This document shows, piece by piece, positions 51,324 through 58,938 of a stretch of DNA of 64,000 nucleotides. Within the stretch, counting starts at the first letter, position 1, and every line of letters starts with the position of its first letter. Position numbers and translations under genes: made by a program. Location: the NCBI GenBank assembly GCA_031362985.1, contig JANLTO010000157.1, positions 1-64,000 of the forward strand, in the 5' to 3' direction. Source of the DNA: SHZL01 sp031362985. GTDB taxonomy: Bacteria > Pseudomonadota > Gammaproteobacteria > Xanthomonadales > SZUA-36. The notes under the pieces were generated by a model, which was not told the origin of the DNA, searched no databases, and worked only from the letters and a program-made list of their open reading frames with translations.

Positions 51324-52514
51324 ATGCCCGGAGTACGCATTCTCGTTGGTACAAAGAAAGGCGCTTTTATCCTCACTGCAGATGGCAAACGCAAGAAATG
51401 GACGGTTTCAGGTCCACACTTTGCCGGTTGGGAAATCTACCACCTCAAGGGTTCCACCGTGGACCCCAACCGCATTTACGCCTCTCAAACCAGCAGTTGG
51501 TTTGGCCAGATTATCCAGCGCTCCGACGATGGTGGCAGGACCTGGCACCAACCCGGTTCGGCCGGTGATCCAGGCCCGGTCAGTGATGGCAATGGCATGC
51601 CCAAAGGCGCGAGTAACAAATTCGTTTACGATACCTCGGCCGAAACCGGCAAGCCTCTGACCACGCACCAGTGGTATGACGGTACGCAACACCCCTGGGA
51701 GTTTGCGCGTGTCTGGCACCTCGAACCTTCGCTCAGCGATGCCGATACCGTGTATGCCGGTGTAGAGGATGCAGCACTGTTTCGCACTACTGACGGCGGC
51801 CAGTCATGGCATGAGCTTGCCGGTCTGCGCGGGCACGAGTCCGGGCCCCGCTGGCAACCCGGCGCCGGTGGCATGTGCTTGCACACCATCGTGCTGGATG
51901 CGGGTAATCCAGATCGCATATTCGTCGCCATTTCCGCAGCAGGGGCCTTCCGCAGCGAGGATGGCGGCAAAACCTGGCGGCCCATAAACCAGGGATTGCA
52001 CTCGCAATACATCCCCGACCCGAATGCTGAAGTCGGACACTGTGTGCATCGTATCGCCATACACCCAACGCGGCCGAATGTGCTGTTCATGCAAAAGCAC
52101 TGGGATGTCATGCGCAGCGATGATAGTGGCGACTCGTGGCACGAGGTCAGTGGCAACCTGCCCAGCGATTTTGGTTTTCCGATCGCTGTGCACGCGCACG
52201 AACCGGAGACGATTTACGTCGTGCCCATCCAGAGTGACTCCCTGCATTACCCGCCCGAAGGCAAGCTGCGTGTGTACCGCAGCCGTTCCGGCGGTAATGA
52301 ATGGGAAGCACTGACCAAAGGCCTGCCGCAGAAGGACTGTTACGTCAACATACTGCGCGACGCCATGGCCGTTGATACGCTCGAACCCTGTGGCATTTAT
52401 TTCGGCACTACCGGCGGGCAGGTGTATGCATCAGCCGACGACGGCGACAGCTGGACGGCTATTGTGCGTGATCTGCCTGCGGTACTTTCAGTGGAGACAC
52501 AGGTATTGCCATGA
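51324..52514 (+). CDS. Cytosolic Asp-box (BNR/sialidase-like) beta-propeller
   Basis: 396 residues without signal peptide. Six Asp-box-like turns are visible: SDDGGRTWHQ, TTDGGQSWHE, SEDGGKTWRP, SDDSGDSWHE, SRSGGNEWEA and SADDGDSWTA, so a six- or seven-bladed propeller. Conserved-looking RVWHLEPSLSDADTVYAGVE and GGMCLHTIVLDAGNPDRIFV separate the blades. No sialidase catalytic Arg triad can be assigned. It overlaps the MoaD-like gene by 4 bp (ATGA) and follows the E1-like gene by 57 bp, suggesting a partner or substrate of the Ubl system rather than a glycosidase. Confidence 0.82.
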   Translation: MPGVRILVGTKKGAFILTADGKRKKWTVSGPHFAGWEIYHLKGSTVDPNRIYASQTSSWFGQIIQRSDDGGRTWHQPGSAGDPGPVSDGNGMPKGASNKFVYDTSAETGKPLTTHQWYDGTQHPWEFARVWHLEPSLSDADTVYAGVEDAALFRTTDGGQSWHELAGLRGHESGPRWQPGAGGMCLHTIVLDAGNPDRIFVAISAAGAFRSEDGGKTWRPINQGLHSQYIPDPNAEVGHCVHRIAIHPTRPNVLFMQKHWDVMRSDDSGDSWHEVSGNLPSDFGFPIAVHAHEPETIYVVPIQSDSLHYPPEGKLRVYRSRSGGNEWEALTKGLPQKDCYVNILRDAMAVDTLEPCGIYFGTTGGQVYASADDGDSWTAIVRDLPAVLSVETQVLP

Positions 52515-52822
52515 CCAGCCCCGCCACGATCCGCATCGTGCTACCGCACCACTTGCGCACCCTGGCAAATGTTGACGGAGAGGTAGCGCTCGCGGTCGCA
52601 GCACCAGTAACACGCAGTGCCATTCTGGATGCGCTGGAAGATCGTTACCCGATGCTGTGTGGAACGATTCGCGACCACGTGACACGGGAGCGCCGGCCAA
52701 AATTGCGCTTCTATGCCAATGAGGAAGACATAACCCACGAGTCCCCGGACCTGCCATTGCCAGCAGCTATTTGCTCGGGGGCCAAGCCTTTGTTGATAGT
52801 TGGAGCAATTTCCGGCGGCTAA
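52511..52822 (+). CDS. MoaD/ThiS-like ubiquitin-fold protein
   Basis: 103 residues with a beta-grasp pattern: TIRIVLPHHLRTLANVDGEV, a helix ILDALEDRYPMLCGTIRD, then KLRFYANEEDITHES, and a C-terminus LLIVGAISGG. The terminal Gly-Gly is the adenylation/thiocarboxylation site of MoaD, ThiS and related modifiers. The N-terminal and loop lengths are longer than in MoaD proper. Coupled by ATGA to the propeller gene. Most likely a sulfur carrier or protein modifier served by the E1-like enzyme upstream; a role in molybdopterin synthesis is not supported by neighbours. Confidence 0.82.
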   Translation: MTSPATIRIVLPHHLRTLANVDGEVALAVAAPVTRSAILDALEDRYPMLCGTIRDHVTRERRPKLRFYANEEDITHESPDLPLPAAICSGAKPLLIVGAISGG

Positions 52823-52942
52823 GGGCCAAAGGAGAAAGTCCGGCATTTCGCTCTTTGCCCCGGCGTTGCTCTGTTTGCATTGAGTTTTCCGCAGCTTAGC
52901 CATATGCTCGGAGTGCTGCTCAGGTACTAAACAGGGAATGTT

Positions 52943-53386
52943 ATGCGGCTAAATGACGTTAACATCAAGTATCTTTTCACGAGCCTGCTGATAATTGGCT
53001 GGGTAGCCGCTTATTTAACCTTGCCCTACCAGTCACGCCTGGACGGTCCATTCGATGCACAACCGTTTGGTTTCGCAGTAAGTGGTCTTCCGCTGATCTC
53101 AAAAACGAATTTGCAGGTATTCGGATACAACGTGTATGTGCTGGAATCCCACGAAAACGTCGGCCCAGCCCCGGGCACGGTTTTTGTGCTCAAGAACACT
53201 TCTGGAGAGGTGCTGTGGACCCGGCTGGGTGCCCCTGAACTTGGCATCATCCGACTGGAAGAGAAATCGGCCCGATGGTTCCTCCCGGGAGGTTGGGTGA
53301 TCCGCCTGAAGCCGGAATACACGGGAAGTGGCGAGATGTATGTGTCCCCCTTTGGGCAGTTCCGGTTCTTCTTCCATCGCTGGTAA
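52943..53386 (+). CDS. Membrane-anchored small protein, unknown function
   Basis: 147 residues with one N-terminal span (YLFTSLLIIGWVAAYLTLPY, about 9-28) and a periplasmic beta-rich body (NVYVLESHENVGPAPGTVFV, ELGIIRLEEKSARWFLPGGW, GEMYVSPFGQFRFFFHRW). No family recognised. Stands alone 120 bp behind the MoaD-like gene. Confidence 0.6.
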   Translation: MRLNDVNIKYLFTSLLIIGWVAAYLTLPYQSRLDGPFDAQPFGFAVSGLPLISKTNLQVFGYNVYVLESHENVGPAPGTVFVLKNTSGEVLWTRLGAPELGIIRLEEKSARWFLPGGWVIRLKPEYTGSGEMYVSPFGQFRFFFHRW

Positions 53387-53440
53387 AAAATCCTGCTTAC
53401 GGCGCTATACTCTTTGTCCCCACAGCAAAAGAGGCCGAAC

Positions 53441-53935
53441 ATGCCCACTCCGTCCAATCCTGGAAAATCGAATCCCGTAGCACTACCCGCGCTCGATATA
53501 TCTCCACAGCTAAAGAAAACCGGATATCCAGAGCCGTTTGCAACCCGCGTCGCGGGGCGCGAAAAGAGAAGGCTTGGTAATCACTTTGGCCTGACAAACT
53601 ACGGCATCAACCTGTGCCGTATTGATCCGGGTTCCGTTTCCTCCATGCGGCATTCCCACTCCGCACAGGATGAATTCGTTTACATTTTGGAAGGCTCGCC
53701 CACACTGGTGACCAACGCCGGCGCGACCATCCTGTCCGCAGGAATGTGTGCCGGATTCAAGGCAGGCAGCGGCGATGCGCACCACCTGCACAATGACTCC
53801 ACCGAAGCAGTTTGGTATCTGGAAATTGGTGACCGCTCAGCAGGCGACCTGGTTGAGTACCCCGACGATGACCTGGCATTGCACGAGGATCACGAGAGTT
53901 TTGTGTACACGCACAAGAACGGCGACTCGTACTGA
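53441..53935 (+). CDS. Cupin-domain protein
   Basis: 164 residues from ATG 53441 with AGAGG upstream. The cupin motif 1 appears as SSMRHSHSAQDEFVYILEGS (metal-type His/His/Glu) and motif 2 as GMCAGFKAGSGDAHHLHNDS. The C-terminal DLVEYPDDDLALHEDHE is often seen in small single-domain cupins encoded next to GNAT genes. Probably a metal-dependent sugar or small-molecule enzyme or binding protein; exact role unknown. Confidence 0.83.
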   Translation: MPTPSNPGKSNPVALPALDISPQLKKTGYPEPFATRVAGREKRRLGNHFGLTNYGINLCRIDPGSVSSMRHSHSAQDEFVYILEGSPTLVTNAGATILSAGMCAGFKAGSGDAHHLHNDSTEAVWYLEIGDRSAGDLVEYPDDDLALHEDHESFVYTHKNGDSY

Positions 53936-53948
53936 GCTTCATCCCGCC

Positions 53949-54695
53949 GTGAATCACGAGTTGAATCATTTGAACCAGCCGATTGGCGCCATCGTGCCAA
54001 ATTGGAAGGCGCCACCCCACCCGCCGCATACGACCCTGGAAGGGCGTTTTTGTTACCTGGAACCACTCGACCCATTGCGCCATGCCGCCAGTCTTTTCGC
54101 CGCCAACGCCCTGGATGTCCACGGCAGTAACTGGACCTACCTGGCCTATGGGCCATTCGATACCCTGGCCTCTTACCGGTCCTGGATTGAACAGGGCTGC
54201 TGTGGCACGGACCCGCAGTTTTATGCCATCGTCGATCGGGCAAAAGGCACAGCCGTAGGGGTCGCGAGTTACCTGCGCATCAGCCCCGCCAGCGGTTCCA
54301 TCGAGGTAGGCCACATCAACTATTCACCACTGTTGCAGCGCACGCCGGCCGCCACCGAGGCCATGTACCTGATGATGCAATACGCGTTTGATCTCGGTTA
54401 TCGGCGCTACGAGTGGAAATGCAATGCCCTGAACGCCCCGTCCCGTCTGGCTGCCCAACGTCTTGGCCTGTCTTTTGAGGGAATTTTTCGGCAGGCCCTA
54501 ATCGCCAAGGACCGCAACCGGGACACTGCATGGTATGCTGCTATCGACCGCGAATGGCCTGAGCTCAGGGCGGCGTTTTTGCGGTGGCTTAGCCCTGCAA
54601 ACTTTGACGACGAGGGCAGGCAACGGGACCGCCTTTCTGCGCTAACGGCGCTGGTCCTTAAGCAGAACAGTACCGATAATTCTGAATACGAGTGA
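53949..54695 (+). CDS. GNAT-family N-acetyltransferase
   Basis: 248 residues from GTG 53949, 13 bp behind the cupin stop; the frame is open further upstream through the cupin gene, so the start is assigned by context. The RimJ/RimL-type pattern is visible: GRFCYLEPLDPLRHAASLFA, GVASYLRISPASGSIEVGHI, AMYLMMQYAFDLGYRRYEWK and NAPSRLAAQRLGLSFEGIFR with the final IAKDRNRDTAWYAAIDREWP. Likely acetylates an amine or protein N-terminus. Co-transcribed with the cupin gene. Confidence 0.83.
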   Translation: MNHELNHLNQPIGAIVPNWKAPPHPPHTTLEGRFCYLEPLDPLRHAASLFAANALDVHGSNWTYLAYGPFDTLASYRSWIEQGCCGTDPQFYAIVDRAKGTAVGVASYLRISPASGSIEVGHINYSPLLQRTPAATEAMYLMMQYAFDLGYRRYEWKCNALNAPSRLAAQRLGLSFEGIFRQALIAKDRNRDTAWYAAIDREWPELRAAFLRWLSPANFDDEGRQRDRLSALTALVLKQNSTDNSEYE

Positions 54696-54732
54696 GCGCG
54701 CGCATGTTTTTTACATCAACCGAGGATTGCCC

Positions 54733-55248
54733 ATGAGAACTCAAATCTATTTGCCAGCTGTAGTGCTATTGTTCCTGGCGAGCTGCGCTACGACGCACTC
54801 GGCAACACAGCCTGAAGCCGGTTATTCAGAAGCGTGCCAGGCCGTTACCGAGCAGGAAATTGCTGCCCTGTTTGATCGCTGGAACAACTCCCTGCAAACG
54901 GGCGACCCGCATAAGGTAGTTGCCAACTACGCTGAAAAATCCGTGCTGCTGCCTACTGTTTCGAACACACCACGACTCACACCGGCGGAAAAGGAAGATT
55001 ACTTCCATCATTTCCTCGTCAACTTGCCCTCGGGAGTGATCAATTCACGCACCATCATGATCGATTGCAATACTGCGCTTGATACCGGGTTGTATACCTT
55101 CACCATGGCAAAAACAGGCGACGTGGTTGCGGCCCGTTACACCTATACCTATCACTGGGACGGTACACAATGGCTGATCACCAGTCATCACTCTTCGGCC
55201 ATGCCGGAAAAAACTGATACGGAAAAAACAGCTACGGAAAAGCACTGA
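54733..55248 (+). CDS. SnoaL/NTF2-like lipoprotein (SgcJ/EcaC-type)
   Basis: 171 residues from ATG 54733 (GAGG upstream; TTG 54727 is an alternative). Lipobox LASC (about residue 20) in AVVLLFLASCATT. The mature part follows the NTF2-like pattern of CaMKII-association/SgcJ-EcaC proteins: QEIAALFDRWNNSLQTGDPH, VVANYAEKSVLLPTVSNTPR, and ARYTYTYHWDGTQWLITSHH with the typical final SSAMPE. Low-complexity Thr-Glu-Lys repeats end the protein. Envelope-located, ligand unknown. Confidence 0.78.
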   Translation: MRTQIYLPAVVLLFLASCATTHSATQPEAGYSEACQAVTEQEIAALFDRWNNSLQTGDPHKVVANYAEKSVLLPTVSNTPRLTPAEKEDYFHHFLVNLPSGVINSRTIMIDCNTALDTGLYTFTMAKTGDVVAARYTYTYHWDGTQWLITSHHSSAMPEKTDTEKTATEKH

Positions 55249-55283
55249 TAGCGCAACAGCTGTAGCTGCATCATTAACAACCG

Positions 55284-56120
55284 ATGCTCAGTTATCGTCA
55301 CTCGTTTCATGCTGGAAATTTTGCAGATGTCATCAAGCACATCGTGCTGGTCGAAATTCTCCAGCACCTGTGCCGCAAGGACGCGCCGTTTGATTACATC
55401 GATACCCATGCCGGCGCGGGGCTATTCGATCTTGCCTCGGAGCCGGCTAACAAGCTTCAGGAATTCAAGGGCGGCATAGCAAAACTGTCACCACCTGAGT
55501 GGCCAGAGCTAGCTGCGTATTTCGCGCTGCTGAAAGGATACAACTCTCCGGGCAAACTGGAGCACTACCCTGGCTCACCACTGATTGCGCAACATTTCCT
55601 GCGCGCCAAAGACCGGGCGTGGTTGTTTGAATTGCACCCGGCGGATTTCGTAATCCTGGACAACAGTATTGCCGGTGACCGGAGGATAAAAGCGGTCCAG
55701 GAAGATGGTTTTAATGGACTGCTGCGTCTGGTGCCACCCGTGTCGCGGCGCGCGCTGGTGCTGATGGATCCAGCGTTTGAGGTGAAAGATGATTATTTGC
55801 AGGTGGTAGTCAGCTGCACTCGTGCATGGAAGAAATTTGCCACGGGCATTTATGCCATCTGGTACCCGGTGGTGGATCGGGAGCGAAGCGACGAGCTTGA
55901 GAGTCGTTTTGTCAACAGCGGCATGCGCAACATTCAACGCTTTGAGTTGGGGCTTACTGCAGATACCGATGCGCGGGGCCTGACTGCAGCCGGCATGATC
56001 GTGATCAATCCGCCGTGGACCTTGATGGACAGGATGACTGCGCTCCTGCCCAGGCTGGTGGCCGCGCTGGGCCGGGACGACGGCGCGTTTTTCAGGGCAG
56101 ATACCCTGGTGGAAGAGTAG
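55284..56120 (+). CDS. rlmJ: 23S rRNA (adenine2030-N6)-methyltransferase RlmJ
   Basis: 278 residues; MLSYRHSFHAGNFADVIKHI and YIDTHAGAGLFDL at the N-terminus are diagnostic of RlmJ, as are LFELHPADFVIL, RALVLMDPAFEVKDDY (the DPPY-like DPAF motif) and the terminal region GMIVINPPWTL. It methylates A2030 of 23S rRNA using SAM in the cytoplasm. Full length for the family. Start 35 bp after the lipoprotein gene. Confidence 0.95.
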   Translation: MLSYRHSFHAGNFADVIKHIVLVEILQHLCRKDAPFDYIDTHAGAGLFDLASEPANKLQEFKGGIAKLSPPEWPELAAYFALLKGYNSPGKLEHYPGSPLIAQHFLRAKDRAWLFELHPADFVILDNSIAGDRRIKAVQEDGFNGLLRLVPPVSRRALVLMDPAFEVKDDYLQVVVSCTRAWKKFATGIYAIWYPVVDRERSDELESRFVNSGMRNIQRFELGLTADTDARGLTAAGMIVINPPWTLMDRMTALLPRLVAALGRDDGAFFRADTLVEE

Positions 56121-56178
56121 TTGGCTCGTCACGCCGGACCACGATCCGGCATCCGTAGCGGTTCTGGACCCCGGGTCA

Positions 56179-56345
56179 AGCCCGGGGTGACGGGTGTGAA
56201 ATTAGCCCGGGGTGACGGGTGTGAAATTAGCCCGGGGTGACGGGTGTGAAATTAGCCCGGGATGACGGGTGCAAAACTAGCCCGGGGTGACGAATATGAC
56301 CCTAACCCGGGGCTGCGAATATGACCTTAGCCCGGGGTGACGTGA
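56179..56345. repeat. 25-bp tandem repeat, six to seven units
   Basis: Units of AGCCCGGGGTGACGGGTGTG plus AAATT start at 56179, 56204, 56229, 56254 (varied), 56279 and 56304, with a partial seventh at 56329. The first three are identical. Upstream, GGACCCCGGGTCAAGCCCGGGGTGACGG (around 56166) is a dispersed palindrome common in proteobacterial intergenic DNA; the array seems to have grown from its right arm. It fills the gap between the converging rlmJ and TonB-receptor genes. Confidence 0.85.
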
Positions 56346-56358
56346 TAATGGCTATCAA

Positions 56359-58827
56359 CTAATCGCCGAAGTGTTGAATCCAGCGAATACCGAACTGCCG
56401 CGGCGTATTGACCGTGACCCTGGACCTGCCCCAGTAATAGTCAAATTCATACGGATTGGCAAACAGCGTGGCGCGCTCATCCGTCAGGTTGCTGACGTAC
56501 AGTTGCAGGTTCCACGTGGGCGCATCAATGCCAAAACGCAGATCACCAATGTTGTAGGAAGGCTGGAGAATCTGTGGTGACGGGCCGTCATCCAGGGTCA
56601 GTGGCTGGACCTGGTTGACCATATCCCCGGTGTAACTCCATTGCAGCCTCAACCAGGCGCTATTGGCGCTGAGAAAGTTGACGGGCCAATCGTACTGGAC
56701 ATAAGCTGAACCCTTGAACTGGGGTGAAAGCGGCAGCCGGGAACCGGCGGGAACCACAATGCCGATTTCCACATCTTCCTCCAGCTTGGCATCCAGCCAT
56801 GTTGCATTGGCGCCCAAAGTCCAACTCTCGGAAGCGGCCCAATCCATTTGCAGTTCGATACCCTTGGATGAGGCATTACCCACGTTGGCAACAACTTTCT
56901 GCCATGGCTGGCTACAGGTTGGTTCAGGCGGCGCGTTTTCAGAACCGCAGGGCCGGTTGCTCGGATCCACTACTTCAAGCTGGTAATCATCCCACTTCAT
57001 ATCGAACAGCGTGAGATTCAGGCGCATCCGCCCATCCATCACGGTGTTCTTGGTGCCAATTTCAAAGTTCTTGAGAATGTCCGAATCGTAGGCTACCGGG
57101 AAGTAGGGATATTCGCCGCGATTGCGGTTGGTGCCGCCGGGCCGGAATCCCTCTGAGTACAGGGCGTAGAGCATATTGTCTTCGGTGATCTGGTAGCTCA
57201 GGCTGAATTTTGGTACTCCGGAGCTTTCATTGCTCGATGGTGCGGAGACACCAGCATCTGTCAGGTTGTAGGCCGGCTGGTCGACATAATAAGTTTTGTT
57301 CATTTTGCGATTGAAATGACGGTAGCCGGCAGTCAAATCCACCTGGTCCGTGATATGCCAGGTAATTTCGCCAAAAACTGCCCACTGCTTCCAATCCGTG
57401 TCATCTTTTGAAAGCCATGACAGGTTCTGGGGGTCCACAGTGGGTATGGGATTGCCGCGGTCTATCAACCGCCCGGCAAGGTAGTTGGCCATCGATTGGG
57501 ATTCATTAAATCCATCGGCAAACGTGGTGAACACCCAATCCTCATGCGACTTCTCATAGAAGAAGCCCGCCACCCAGTCTATGGTCTCACCCTGGTGTAG
57601 CAAGCGGAATTCCTGGGACAATTTCCAGTTGTTCTGGGTGTTCTTCATAAAGCCCAGCGGTTCATTGTAGTAATTACCTACCCCGGCCGGTTGGAAGCAA
57701 TAGCGGCTGTATTGCGCCCAGTTGTAGTACGTACCCGAGTAACAAAACGTGCCGAAATAAGTGGAATACCCAACCGAGGTATCCTGGGTATATTCCCAAT
57801 CGCGGGTGAAGTAAGACGTTGCCGACACCAACTCGGCAAAACCCAGATCGCCCTCAAAAGTCAGGGCATATTGCGTCCAGTCCTGCTTGTCGTATTCCTG
57901 GTTAGGGTAAAACCTGACTACGTTCAGGTCACCGGCGTATACGGGATCATGTTCGGGGCGGCCATCGGAATCGGTTTTCTGGTAGACAAGACCGGCTGTC
58001 ATGCTCCAGTCATCATTGATCAACCACAGGGACGTTATTCTTCCACCGAAGTAGCTGACGTCGTTGATGTCGTCTTCGAGGACATCAGAGTTGTCATGCT
58101 GCTCGAAACGCGGTGTGGTGCCCAATACATTGTCAATGAAGCCGCCTTCCTGGGCGCTGAAGCCAACCAGGCGCAATGCAAAGGTGTCACTGAGCGGTAA
58201 ATTGACCATGGTGCTGACGTCATAGCTGGGTTCGCCCTCCGGCATGAAAGCCAGGTCGCCATCAATCCAGGCATCAAATGCAGTGGGGTCAGGCTTATTG
58301 GTAATGATGCGCACCACGCCCGCCTGGGCACTGGCTCCAAACAGGGTGCCCTGTGGGCCACTGAGTGCTTCGACCCGCGCGATGTCCACCAGTCGCGGAT
58401 TAGGTTGTGCATTGAGCACCAGGGATTGTTCATCCAGATAGATGGCCGAAGAGGGCTCGGAGATGAACGTGCTTTGTGCATCCGCCACGCCACGGAACAC
58501 CACCATAGCCGTTCCTGGATTGGCCTCCACAATGTTCATGCTGGGGATGAACCGCACGTAATCAGCCATGCCCTGCAATCCCGCTTTAAGAATCGTGTCC
58601 TGCGATATGGACTGGATACTTTCCGGCACATACTGCAAATTCTCGGTGCGTTTTCGCGCAGTAACCAGCACTTCTTCGAGAATGTTGACGTCCCCGTTGG
58701 TTTCCACATCACCCGACTGGGCCAGTACAGTTCCTGCCGGGGCGACAAGCAATGCGGAAATGGCCAGCGACAGGTTGCTGGGCCAGATCAAACGCAGTTC
58801 CCGCTGTTTTAGATTTTGTTCTGGCAT
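56359..58827 (-). CDS. TonB-dependent receptor
   Basis: 822 residues: export signal (LSLAISALLVAPAGTVLAQ), TonB box region EEVLVTARKRTENLQYVPES, plug domain with GLQGMADYVRFIPSMNIVEA, and a long barrel ending HFGD. No STN domain, so transport only. The plug sequence is of the Pseudomonadota group often linked to unknown non-iron substrates. It is the last gene of a minus-strand series behind the TPR-sulfotransferase gene (111 bp apart). Confidence 0.88.
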   Translation of the reverse strand: MPEQNLKQRELRLIWPSNLSLAISALLVAPAGTVLAQSGDVETNGDVNILEEVLVTARKRTENLQYVPESIQSISQDTILKAGLQGMADYVRFIPSMNIVEANPGTAMVVFRGVADAQSTFISEPSSAIYLDEQSLVLNAQPNPRLVDIARVEALSGPQGTLFGASAQAGVVRIITNKPDPTAFDAWIDGDLAFMPEGEPSYDVSTMVNLPLSDTFALRLVGFSAQEGGFIDNVLGTTPRFEQHDNSDVLEDDINDVSYFGGRITSLWLINDDWSMTAGLVYQKTDSDGRPEHDPVYAGDLNVVRFYPNQEYDKQDWTQYALTFEGDLGFAELVSATSYFTRDWEYTQDTSVGYSTYFGTFCYSGTYYNWAQYSRYCFQPAGVGNYYNEPLGFMKNTQNNWKLSQEFRLLHQGETIDWVAGFFYEKSHEDWVFTTFADGFNESQSMANYLAGRLIDRGNPIPTVDPQNLSWLSKDDTDWKQWAVFGEITWHITDQVDLTAGYRHFNRKMNKTYYVDQPAYNLTDAGVSAPSSNESSGVPKFSLSYQITEDNMLYALYSEGFRPGGTNRNRGEYPYFPVAYDSDILKNFEIGTKNTVMDGRMRLNLTLFDMKWDDYQLEVVDPSNRPCGSENAPPEPTCSQPWQKVVANVGNASSKGIELQMDWAASESWTLGANATWLDAKLEEDVEIGIVVPAGSRLPLSPQFKGSAYVQYDWPVNFLSANSAWLRLQWSYTGDMVNQVQPLTLDDGPSPQILQPSYNIGDLRFGIDAPTWNLQLYVSNLTDERATLFANPYEFDYYWGRSRVTVNTPRQFGIRWIQHFGD

Positions 58828-58938
58828 GTGCGTATCCCCGGAGTAGTGTCTGGAATGGGTATGGCAGGCAGCTGACCTGCATCAGGCGATGATAAAACGC
58901 AGCTTGACTAATTACAAACTTTTAACATCGTGCCAGGG

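Noticed and set aside
52511..52822. MoaD of a molybdopterin pathway
   Set aside because: No moa, moe or mob neighbours, longer than usual MoaD, and coupled to an Asp-box propeller; kept as an unspecified Ubl.
56121..56358. Tandem 25-bp units as a CRISPR array
   Set aside because: Units are contiguous without spacers, and no cas genes are in the window.
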